A DNA stretch of 64,000 nucleotides from Ricinus communis (lineage: Eukaryota; Streptophyta; Magnoliopsida; Malpighiales; Euphorbiaceae). Below, piece after piece: positions 11,498 through 20,879 of the stretch (position 1 is the stretch's first letter; each line of letters begins with the position of its first letter). A program made the position numbers and the translations under genes. Location of the stretch: NCBI RefSeq assembly GCF_019578655.1, contig NC_063256.1:19291350-19355349 (forward strand), written 5' to 3'. Under the pieces are notes generated by a model. That model searched no databases. It saw only the letters and a program-made list of their open reading frames with translations, and was not told where the DNA came from.

Positions 11498-12787
11498 TCA
11501 ATCAAACACAAAAGGTACGTCCTTAACAAGCAATTGAGTAAGAGGCCTAGCTATTTTAGAAAAATCCTTAATGAATCTCCTATAAAAGCCAACATGCCCG
11601 AGAAAGCTCCTAACAGCCTTAATAGAACTAGGGGGTGGCAATTTCGATATAGTCTCTACCTTAGCTCTATCTACCTCCATCACCGCATGTGAAATCTTGT
11701 GCCCCAACACAATACCCTCTCTCACCATAAAATGACATTTTTCCCAATTTAAAACTAGATTTGCCTCAACACATCGTGCAAGCATGCGCTTTAAATTAGA
11801 CAAGCAGTGTGAGAAAGAGTTATCGAACATAGAGAAGGCGTCCATGAAAACCTCCATAGACTCCTCAATCATATCGTGGAAGATTACCATCATACATCTC
11901 TGAAAAGTGGCAGGTGCATTGCATAACCCAAATGGCATCCTCCGGTACGCGAACGTCCCATAGGGGCAAGTAAATGTTGTCTTCTCCTGGTCCTCAAGTG
12001 CGATTGGTATTTGAAAATAACCTAAAAACTTATCAAGAAAACAATAAAACATATGGCTCGATAGACACTCAAGCATCTGATCAATAAATGGAAGGGGAAA
12101 GTGGTCCTTCCATGTTGCATTATTTAGCCTCCTGTAATCGATGCAAACCCAAAAACCGGTTACCATCCTTGTTGGTATCAATTCGTCATTCTCATTCTTT
12201 ATCACTGTCATCCCTCCTTTCTTTGGTATAACCTACACAGGACTCACCCAAGAGCTATCAAGTATGGGATAAATTAAACCTGAATCAAGAAATTTAATTA
12301 CCTCCTTTCTGACCACCTCCTTCATGTTCGGATTAAGTCGTCTTTGTGGTTGCACCACTGGCCTGAAACTATCCTCCATTAAGATCTTGTGCAAGTAAAA
12401 ACTGGGGTTGATTCCAGGAATGTCCGCAATCTTGTATGCGAAGGTTGTAGGGTACTTTCTGAGAGACGATAGCGTCATCTTCCTCTCCTCAGGAGTCAAG
12501 TCTACTGCAATAATGACTAGCAGCCTCTTTGGCTCATCCAAGTAGGCATAACTCAAGTGCTTGGGTAGCTCCTTCAACTCTAGGACTGGAGAGTCCTCAA
12601 TTAAAGGTTTTACCTTCTGCACATCCGACCTGTTAAGAGACACAAATGGGTCAGTAGAACTGCTAGGCTCACTAGCCAGCAAACAAGCGAGTTGTTTTAA
12701 CACTTGCTCGTTGGACACGTTGGACAACTCCCTCTTATCTCCCTGCAATGCAACCTGCAAAGGGTCATCAAGCAAAATTTCCTGCAT
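11498..12787 (-). pseudogene. Reverse transcriptase of element A
   Basis: Two adjoining frames (12233-12787 and 11498-12211) cover the linker before RT and the RT domain. Readable RT blocks include the CIDYRRLN block, FPLPFIDQML, YRRMPFGLCNAP and a C-terminal FLGHVGFYRRFIKDF. The active-site box reads FMDAF (11834-11848) where Athila elements have F/Y-M-D-D-F, so the second catalytic aspartate is replaced by alanine and DNA synthesis should be lost. A frameshift or stop separates the two frames near 12220. Confidence 0.88.
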
Positions 12788-12879
12788 ATGAGACTCAACA
12801 ACATCATCTAAGACATAAAAAAAAAAACAAAATCATCATAGTCTAGGGAATGTCTCATGGAAGTTGCTAAGTCAAAGGT

Positions 12880-13415
12880 GATAGTCTCGTCATCTACCTT
12901 AAGTTGGAGCTTCCCATTATAAACATCTATAACGGCCTAGATGTAGCAAGGATAGGTCTACCTAAGATCAGTGGCACAACACTCTCACCCTCCATATCCA
13001 TTACAATAAAATCTATAGGAAATATAAACTTGTCTACCTTAATAAGTACATTATCAACTATACCCCTAGGAATCTTAATAGTCTTATCGGCTCACTGAAT
13101 GCTCATCCTAGTGGATTTAGGCTCATTCAAACCAAGTTTATCAAACAAGCTAGCGGGCATCAAATTAATACTAGCTCCTAAGTCAGCTAATGCACCACTA
13201 ATAGGTAATTCACCAATGACACAGGGTACAATGAAACTCCCTAGATCATGCCTTTTAACAAGCAGCTTATTTTGCAAAATGGCGGAGCACTCCTCGTTCA
13301 GGGTCTCCAATCCTAAATCCTCCAGTCTCCTCTTGTTGCTCAATATCTCCTTTAGAAATTTCGCGTCCTTTGGCATCTGCAAAATAGCCTCAACAAAAGG
13401 AAGGTTAATGCACAA
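12880..13415 (-). pseudogene. Aspartic protease region of element A
   Basis: The retropepsin motif ADLGASINLMP is clearly readable; Athila-type proteases use D-L-G where other families have D-T/S-G. It is preceded by the usual linker (KFLKEILSNKRRLE) and followed after an in-frame stop by a segment ending in PLILGRPILAT, the second conserved protease block. The enzyme would cut the Gag-Pol polyprotein. The catalytic Asp and flanking block are intact, but the surrounding frame is interrupted. Confidence 0.8.
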
Positions 13416-13498
13416 TTGTTTAAACAGGTCTAGAAACTATCGAACTGCTGGTCAACCTTTTCTTGCCTCGGTCGAGCAGGGTACGGGATAGGTGATTG

Positions 13499-15106
13499 TT
13501 ACTCCTTCATTGGATTCTTCTTCTTGTCCTCAGCTCTCACAGGCTCTATCTCCTCAAGTTCTGGTTCCTTCCTAGCAGGCTCATCCTGCACAACATCATC
13601 ATCATCATCATTAGCAACAAGTAAGGAACTAGATAACTGCTTACCTGACCGCAAGGTGATAGCCTTGTAGTGCTCCCTCAGGTTAGACTCTGTAGTGCTG
13701 GGGAGTGTCCCTGGTTGCCTCTCAATCAAAATCTTAGAAATCCGGCCTATCTAGTTCTTCAAATTCTAAATGGAGGCCTGTTGATTCCTAAGTGCGTTAT
13801 CCTTCTACTGAAATCTGTTATCGGTAGAGGACACAAATTTCATCACCAACTCCTCGAGATTAGGCTTCTTCTCCTGAGGTGGAGGTAGTTGGTGTGGACC
13901 AGCTTGCAGTTGTGGCTATTGCTGATGCAACCTCTGAAAATTGGGTGGTCCCTGGCTGCTATTATTCCTTCAACTGAAGTTGAGATGATTTCGCCAACCG
14001 GAGTTATATGTATTGTTGTACGGGTTGTTCTGCTGTCTAAGTGCATTACCCATATAGTCTACCTGTTCAAGGTCAGCACAAAAAATAGAAGATGAAGAAT
14101 TAGAAGGTGAAGCAAATATACCTCCCGCATTACAGTTTGCACCGTAGTGCGGGTCACTATAAAACTCGCAGCTTATCTGGGCTGCATGAACCAGCATCTG
14201 AAGCTGGTCTAATTTCTTGGTCAGAAGCTCCACTTGAGCTGCCAAGGCTGTTGTGGAGTCTAACTGGTTGACCACTCCCTACTTGATTGGCCGACTCCTA
14301 AAGGATTGCCATTAATAGTTGTTCATAGCCATCTCCTCTATCAGATTTTGCGCCTTCTCCGGCGTTTTACTGTTCAAGGCCCCATCTGCTGTAGCGTCTA
14401 CCATCTATCTAGTAGCAAGGTTCAAACCGCTATAGAAGGTCTGAACCTGCATCCATACTAGTAGTCCATAGTGCGGGCAACATCGGAGTAAGTCTTTGTA
14501 CCTCTCCCAAGCATCATACATGCTCTCGTCATCGAACTGCACAAAAGAAGATATATCATTTCTCAATCTAGCAGTTTTAGTAAGAGGAAAGTACTTATAT
14601 AAAAACTTCTCAGCCAATGATCTCCATGTCATAATAGTGTTGGTTGGGAGTGACTGCATCCATCTTTTCGCTCGGTCCCTTAAAGAAAAAGGAAACAGTC
14701 TCAACCGAATGGCATCTTCAGTTGTTCCATTTATCTTGAAGGTGTCGCAGATCTCCAAGAAGTTGACAATGTGAGCGTTTGGGTCCTCGCTCGGTAGTCC
14801 CCCAAATTATACACTATTTTGAATCATTTGTATCATGTTCGGCTTTATTTTGAAATTATTGGCCGCCACTGGTAGTCGCAATATACTCGTATGTATCCCC
14901 TCAAGAGAATGTCTAGCAAACTCGTATATTGTCCTGGTTTCATCCACAACCTAGTTGTTGTCTCCCATCCCTGCTGGTCTATTCACATGGGCTTCAATCT
15001 CTATCAGCGCCTCCTCCTCTTCTTGCATACGCTTCCTCAAAAGATGGAGGGATCGCTCTAGTTCCGCAAGAGGGTCTACAGGAGTTAGATTAGAGCTCCT
15101 GGTCAT
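13499..15106 (-). pseudogene. gag: gag of element A
   Basis: The start is taken at the ATG at 15104-15106, shortly after the primer site, giving an N-terminus beginning MTRSSNLTP. The capsid-like core follows at 14405-14800 (LRLFPFSLRDRAK, then a WERYKDLLR-type segment), as in Athila/Calypso Gag (Retrotrans_gag family). Further on come a cysteine/histidine remnant (CEFYSDPHYGANC), a WRNHLNFS segment and the AITLRSGKQL motif that marks the Gag-protease junction in this lineage. Gag would package element RNA in cytoplasmic particles. The frame is broken by several stops, some at positions where Trp or Gln is expected. Confidence 0.8.
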
Positions 15107-15253
15107 AAACTACCTGAAATAAAAAGGCAGCAACCAAAGAACACAAGAATGAATAAAATAATAAAGAATAAAAAAGAATGAAAAGACAGAAAATACAAAT
15201 GGCTAGATTAACACAAACGCAAATTCACTCTAGCTCACACAAAAGTTTCCCAA

Positions 15254-15265
15254 CCAACGGCGCCA
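15254..15265 (-). other. Primer-binding site of element A (tRNA-Asp type)
   Basis: The minus strand reads TGGCGCCGTTGG a few bases inside the 5' LTR. The first 11 bases match the 3' end of plant tRNA-Asp, the usual primer of Athila elements; the match then degrades. Confidence 0.75.
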
Positions 15266-15271
15266 AAAACT

Positions 15272-16686
15272 TGATAGGCTATTTCTGTAGCTACAATCTA
15301 AGGCAGACTAGCACTAATGGCGAGTATTAAGGTCGTATTCTCGGGAAAGGGTGATCCTAGAACTACTGTAGCGTCTTTTTGTTATCTAACCTTAACAAAT
15401 CGATGAAGTTGCTATTCTATTACTAGATGCAAGCAAAGTGATTAATTAAATGTCAAACAGTTTGAAAGGATTTCGTTAAACAATCAAAGGAAAAAGCAAA
15501 CCCAAGGGAACCTAAGCTAGTTGGATTTTAGTGAAGGTAAAGATTATGTTGATTACTAATTGTGATTACCCATGAGCGGATTCTAAATTGAATTTGATTT
15601 CCCTCTTGAGAAAATCGAATTCTTAAACCTAAGAACCTAAACGATGGAATCTCTTCCTAACGGTTGATTTTAGATTAGCCTTAAGATTAAATCCACCGAT
15701 ATTAAAAGTTGTTAATTCTTAATCCGGCTAGTCAATTACCCTTATCTCTAAGTGATCATTAACCAGTTCTTGCTATTCAAATTTTCAATTGCTAAACGAA
15801 CTTCTCCATTACATAAAGTAATCTAAACACCACAACTCACAACGTCTCATGAATAATGGATTTCTCATTAATAATGAAAGAAAGAAGAAACAAGCATTGA
15901 TAATCTAAGTCTCATAAACATTAAAAGCAATCCAACAACATAGGAACCCCAATGGGTTCAACAATTCTAGCTACTCATGCTAATAAGCAACACAAAGTAA
16001 GGAACAAATATAGAAAAGCAATTTGAAAGCATGTACACCCTTCTTCTTCAAGTCGAATGAAAAGCCCTAAATTCCCAAATTTGAATGATGAATCCTAAAT
16101 TTCCTCTTGAATGCCTCCAAATCCACTCTTGATCTTCAATGTGATGTTTAAACCATTATAATCCTTCCTTCAATAGGCGAAATAGTCTCCTAAAGTCGAA
16201 TATTTAAGTCTGGAAAAGGATGGCTCGTGCATGTATGTGTCTATATAAATGTCTCAACACGGCCGTGATCAAGCCCATGCTGATCAGCATGGGCAGAGTC
16301 CAAGCCATACTGGACCTCCGAATCCTGCAAATTAGGGCTTCTTCTTGGTCGTGCCTTCGCCGGTGCTGAGCCACCACGGGCCGTAATGGAGGCCATGGTG
16401 GCCTCGGAAACTATGCCAAAATGGCACTTTTGAGGGTCAAATATTGATGGTTAAGCACGGCCAGAGTCCAAGCCGTGCTCAACTTTGAAATGGTAGCCCT
16501 TGCTCAATTTTAATGGATTTTGGTCCGTTTTTGCACGTATTTCCCTCGACTATTGATAATGTCCATCGATAATCACCTGAAATATAAAAGAACCAAAACA
16601 CAGGTGATTCTGGCATAAAACAAGATAACTACGCACAAAAATGGAAGTAATTGGGCATATAAACATGTATAAAACGATGCACATCA
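15272..16686 (-). repeat. 5' LTR of Athila-type element A
   Basis: It starts TGATAGGCTATTTCTG and ends GCACATCA on the plus strand, and is the partner of 3671-5064. It adjoins the primer-binding site. It carries a perfect CACGGCCGTG palindrome at 16258-16267 and a perfect 22-bp palindrome at 16273-16294 centred on TGATCA. Confidence 0.9.
16241..16247 (-). promoter_or_regulatory. TATA-like box in the element A 5' LTR
   Basis: The minus strand reads TATATAG about 440 bp from the upstream LTR end, a plausible U3/R promoter position. A matching sequence occurs in the other LTR near 4678-4687. No transcription start is shown by the sequence itself. Confidence 0.35.
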
Positions 16687-16691
16687 AATAT
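16687..16691. repeat. Target-site duplication of element A, right copy
   Basis: AATAT directly after the LTR; identical to 3666-3670. Confidence 0.85.
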
Positions 16692-16716
16692 ATTTACATT
16701 AATTTATTAGTTATTA

Positions 16717-16804
16717 CATATACATACATACATATATATGTATGTATGTATATATATATGTATGTATATACATATGTATATATATGTATGTATATATATA
16801 TATG
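16717..16804. repeat. TATG/TATA microsatellite
   Basis: A mix of TACA, TATG and TATA units between element A and the second pararetrovirus fragment. Open frames across it are artefacts of the repeat. Confidence 0.85.
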
Positions 16805-18124
16805 GTGGATTTACCATATGAAAAACATTTTAGTGAAAAATAAATTCCTATCAAAGCTAGGCCTATCCAAATGAATGAAACTCTTGAAAGACATTGTAGA
16901 ATAGAAATAAAAGATTTAGAACAAAAGGGTTTAATTACCAAATTCAGATCCCCCTGGTTATGTGCAGCCTTCTATGTCAACAAAAATAATGAAATAGAAA
17001 GGGGAACACCTAGATTGGTAATTAACTACAAACCTTTGAATAAAGCTCTAAAGTGGATTAGATACCCTATTCCAAACAAAAAATATCTTCTTCAAAAGCT
17101 TTATTCTGCTTTTATTTTTTCAAAGTTTGATATGAAATCAGGATTTTGGCAAATCCAGATTCATTCTAAAGATCGGTACAAAACTGCATTTACAATTCCA
17201 TTTGGCCAGTACGAATGGAATGTGATGCCTTTTGGATTAAAAAATGCTCCTTCTGAATTCCAAAAAATTATGAATGACATTTTTAATCCTTATTCAAAGT
17301 TTTGTATTGTATACATCGATGATGTATTAATCTTTTCAAATTCTCTAGAGTAACATTTCAAACATTTAGAGACATTTTTCTATGTTGTTAAGAAAAATAG
17401 TTTAGTTGTTTCAAAGTCCAAGGTATCTTTATTCCAAATGAAAATTAGATTTCTTGGACACTACATCTCCCGGGGAACTATCATCCCAATTGAAAGATCT
17501 CTAGCTTTTACTTTAAAATTTCCATATAAAATTTTGGAAAAAACTCAATTGCAAAGGTTCTTTGGCAGTTTAAATTATGTCATGGATTTTTATCCAAATT
17601 TAAACTGTTTAGCTAAACCCTTTCATGATAGATTAAAGAAAAATCCCCCTGCATGAACTGATGAGCATACAAATATTGTCCAAAGCATTAAAAAACAAGT
17701 TTCTGAGATTTCATGTTTACATCTGGCTGATCCATCTGCATTCAAAATTGTTGAAACTGATGCATCAAATTTAGGTTATGGTGCAATTCTCAAATAAATT
17801 CACAATAAAAAAGAATGCATTGTCCAGTTTACTTCTGCACACTGGAATGATACTCAAAAGAATTATTCAACTATCAAAAAAGAAATTCTTTCAATAGTAT
17901 TATGCATTTCAAAACTTCAAAGTGACCTTTTAAATCAAAAATTTCTTTTAAGGATTGATTGTAAATCCACAAAAGAAGTATTGCAAAAAGATGTTCAAAA
18001 TATAGCTTCAAAACAGATTTTTGCCAGATGGCAAGCTATTTTTTCCATTTTTGATTTTGAAATCGAATGCATAAGAGGAGATTCGAATTCAATACCAGAC
18101 TTTCTAACTAGAGACTTCCTTTAA
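16805..18124 (+). pseudogene. Caulimovirid-like reverse transcriptase and RNase H (broken polyprotein end)
   Basis: The RT domain is readable from about 16870, with a FDMKSGFWQI block, a MPFGLKNAP block and the active-site box YIDD at 17312-17323, which is intact. An in-frame stop follows at about 17351. The RT thumb and connection continue at 17438-17656, and RNase H at about 17740-18120 with a TDASN block, a KKEILS block and a terminal LTRDFL. The polymerase pair would copy viral RNA to DNA. At least three stops interrupt the frame, so no complete enzyme can be made. Confidence 0.82.
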
Positions 18125-18149
18125 AAACAGGAGTGACAATGCCGAAAAA

Positions 18150-19603
18150 ATGAGAGCAAAAGATAAAGAAGAAAAGCCAACAGCAAATACAAAAGCTCTT
18201 CAAAGCCCAAAAAAGGAGATTTTATCCTCCTCTTCAAAGCCTATCAAAACCTGGACTGAGATCATCCAAGAAGAAATAGACAAAAGCAAAGAAGACCCGG
18301 CCCAAAAGCAATTCCAAATTCAGGAGCGGCTTGCACAGCAAACTCCCGAGTTTTTAAAGATAATCGAAGAATATTCAAAGAAAGTACCTGTGGCTGAAGT
18401 CCAGCCATAAATTTCTCTAAAGTCATTCTCCTCTTCAAACAAAGGTAAAGGTATACTCTCTATCCCTGTTTCAAAACCTGAGATAGTAATTTTTCCTCAA
18501 AACCTATCTCAAAACTCTCATAGTATTTCAAAGCCTAACTCACAAGAAATAATTTTGTCTCAAACAAAACTTTTCAAAACCAATGAATACATAGAAAAGC
18601 AAAACTTTCAAGGCATTTTAACTATTGATGAAGGATTCTATACAGAAAGCCCCTCAAAATTAGTTTCAAAATTTTTTCCACCAGGATGGTACTTTAAACA
18701 CTATAATAAAACAAAACCCCATTCTTATTACCAGTCTATCCTAGAGGTAACTGGTTCTGCAAAATTTAAACACTTCAAAAACCATAAAGACCATAAAGAC
18801 CCAGCATATTCCACATGCACCATCCAAAGAATCCTTCACCTTTCTGATTGGGGAATGGATTTATACTCGTCAAAATTTTTTCCAACCTCCCTCCAAAACA
18901 CCTACCCTTAAAGCCTAAATATAACTTTTTAATTATTGGGATTACCAACAAGCTTGGTTTAATACTTTTCTTTTACAAAATGAAGGACAGAGCCATTCTT
19001 GGCTTTTTTACTTCGACACAAGCACAATCCAACTTCCAAAATCCCATATTGGTTTAAACAATGGTGGAATTATTATGGCAACATTCCAGAAACCATAATA
19101 CTAGAAGTTCTCCCTTTGTTTAATCTATTCAAAGCTCACTACAAACCCAACAAAATAGAAAGACGTTTTCCTCCCTTACTTTTATTTTGTTCAAACTTCT
19201 TCCTCCCATGGGTATGTGTGTGGTATTTCCATTTCAACCAAGCAGCAGATGGAGAAATCATCCTTGCCCGAAGGTTCAAAGTTAAATGGTGGGATAAATT
19301 CAACCACCAAGAAAACTATCTCCAAAGATGGTACAAAGTTTTCTTACAAAAAATAGCTTATTGCCAGCTCCCAAAGAACAAACTGCCTTCCTGGCACATA
19401 AGTCTTTCATTATTCCAAAGTTAGCAGCGACTCAAACAAAAGAAGATTTCTTACAATTGATCAAACAATTGTCAGAGACCGCCTCTTCAAAAAGAAAATC
19501 TAAAGTTTCATCTTCCTCTTCCAACACCAGCTCAGCAGCAATTGATTTAGATGGTGACTCGAATGAAGATGACTGTTTTGGGATATTTAAGCCCATCAAA
19601 TGA
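18150..19603 (+). pseudogene. Second ORF of the endogenous pararetrovirus, unknown function
   Basis: Overlapping frames (18150-18410, 18555-18911, 18848-19057, 18999-19424, 19328-19603) form one protein of roughly 480 residues split by frameshifts. The N-terminus is Lys/Glu-rich with a WTEIIQEEI segment. The middle holds a FFPPGWYFKHY segment and a Trp-rich WVCVWYFHF stretch. The C-terminus is Ser-rich and then acidic (DGDSNEDD). Position downstream of RT/RNase H matches the extra ORF of some florendovirus-type genomes. I know of no assigned function. Confidence 0.6.
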
Positions 19604-19888
19604 TATCCTTGTAAAGCCCTTGGGTTGAAAACTAGAAATAGCAGCTCAGGATAATTCTGCAATGGGCCAAATACCCAATAATAATAATAATATAAAAAAA
19701 AGTCTTTTCAAAAAGAAAAAAAAGACAAAAGACTCTGCACCGTTACTTTTTTAAAGAAAATGATGAAGATTCCTCAATAATGAAGCATGGCAGACAATTC
19801 CTGCTTCTTTTCAGTAAAGACGTGGAGCCCCTAACTCCATTATCAAAAGCATCCAAAGCAAGAATTATTGAAGCTCAAGGCTGAAGAC

Positions 19889-19903
19889 CTCTATAAATAG
19901 AGG
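19889..19903 (+). promoter_or_regulatory. TATA box of the pararetroviral promoter region
   Basis: CTCTATAAATAGAGG: the TATAAATA core is flanked by 7-bp inverted arms (CCTCTAT / ATAGAGG, from 19888). It lies about 290 bp after the second ORF and is followed by a GA-rich leader (19976-20010), as in caulimovirid promoters that drive the full-length transcript. Activity cannot be judged from sequence. Confidence 0.55.
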
Positions 19904-20097
19904 AGCTACCAAAGAAGAAGGCAGACTGAAAAATCATAAGAAACTCTTGTATTCTTCAAGTCCTACCATAAGTAGTGAGAAGAGAGTGATAGTGAGAAAA
20001 AGAGAGAGAAACCACCTTCTTCTTATATTATATTACTCTTGTAAGTTATATTTTTTTGTTTAAAGCTTTCATTTCAGAGTTTGTAAATTTGTTTATC

Positions 20098-20103
20098 AAT
20101 AAG
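20098..20103 (+). terminator. Possible polyadenylation signal of the pararetrovirus
   Basis: AATAAG lies about 200 bp after the TATA box. A signal close to the promoter is typical of caulimovirids, whose transcript is terminally redundant. The motif is weak and AT-rich context makes chance likely. Confidence 0.25.
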
Positions 20104-20169
20104 AATTTATTATTTTCATTCTACATTGTTATTTATAGTCTTTAACAAGTGTATGCTCTGTGCTTGCCT

Positions 20170-20762
20170 CGTATGAGGATCCATATATATAATTCTAAAT
20201 CATAAATTTTTTAATATGTATTATTATATTTTGATATGTAAGATTTTTGAACACACATAATTCAAATTTATATGTAATTTTATTATTTTCTAATTAATTT
20301 ATTAATTAATATGTTATATTCTTAATTATATAATAAATCTAATCCTAAAACTAGCTTTTTAATTATATTTTAATACTATATTAGCTAACAAATTAGTTTT
20401 ATAGTTAGACAACAATTCTAATTCTAAAAAGTAACATGTAAAATATTTTTATTATCTAATAATTTAATTTTTTAACTATACAATAATTTTTAATCCTAAA
20501 ATAGTAATATTAATAAATATTTTTAAATAATTTTTATATTATTAAACTAACTAATTTTTTCCGAAATCAATAAAATCTTAAAATATTAAAAGAAAATTTT
20601 AAAAAGACAATTAAAAATATTTAAATTAATTTTATTTTTAAAGACATTATAAATAATTATTAAATATTAAAAATTCTACTAAATTTTTTCTACAAAATCA
20701 ATTTACATTATTATTTATAATCAATTCATTAAAATGGTCGTGCAACGCCGGTAAACCACTAA
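20170..20762 (+). mobile_element. AT-rich block with possible Helitron 3' end
   Basis: Most of this block is featureless AT-rich DNA. Near its end a GC-rich stretch (20737-20752, containing CGTGCAACGCCGG) resembles the decayed hairpin of plant Helitrons and is followed by ACCACTAA at 20755-20762, fitting the CTRR end rule, then a T. No 5' TC end was identified, so the left limit is arbitrary. Confidence 0.3.
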
Positions 20763-20879
20763 TTTATTATAAGAATAAAACTATTCTCTACTTTTCTAAT
20801 AGAGTAATACAAATACATTGGCAACTTAGTCATCTTTAAATTTCCATTTTATCACTTTTTTCTAGAAAAGGAAAGAAGT

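Larger units (their letters stand above)
3671..16686 (-). mobile_element. Athila-type Ty3/gypsy LTR retrotransposon, element A (complete structure, broken genes)
   Basis: A 13,016-bp element in minus orientation: two LTRs of about 1.4 kb, 5-bp target duplication AATAT on both sides (3666-3670 and 16687-16691), tRNA-Asp-type primer site inside the 5' LTR, and a polypurine tract before the 3' LTR. The order in the element sense is gag, aspartic protease, reverse transcriptase, RNase H, integrase, a tandem repeat, an Athila-family ORF and a long 3' untranslated region. gag and pol carry many stops and frameshifts, and one RT active-site residue is lost, so the copy cannot move by itself. Gene order, primer site and post-pol ORF fit the Athila/Calypso lineage. 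Confidence 0.88.
16805..20110 (+). mobile_element. Endogenous pararetrovirus fragment 2 (Caulimoviridae, florendovirus-like), 3' part
   Basis: Plus-strand reverse transcriptase and RNase H are followed by a second ORF, then an intergenic region with a TATA box and GA-rich leader. RT directly followed by RNase H, then a separate ORF and no integrase, is the caulimovirid pattern and argues against an LTR retrotransposon. The left end abuts a microsatellite next to element A; the right end fades into AT-rich DNA. Frames are broken by stops and shifts. Fragment 1 lies on the opposite strand with the complementary part of a virus genome, but the two need not derive from the same integration. Confidence 0.75.

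Noticed and set aside
16641..16941. Overlapping Tyr/Ile/Met-rich frames on both strands
   Set aside because: Produced by the TATG/TATA microsatellite at 16717-16804 and adjoining LTR and viral sequence.
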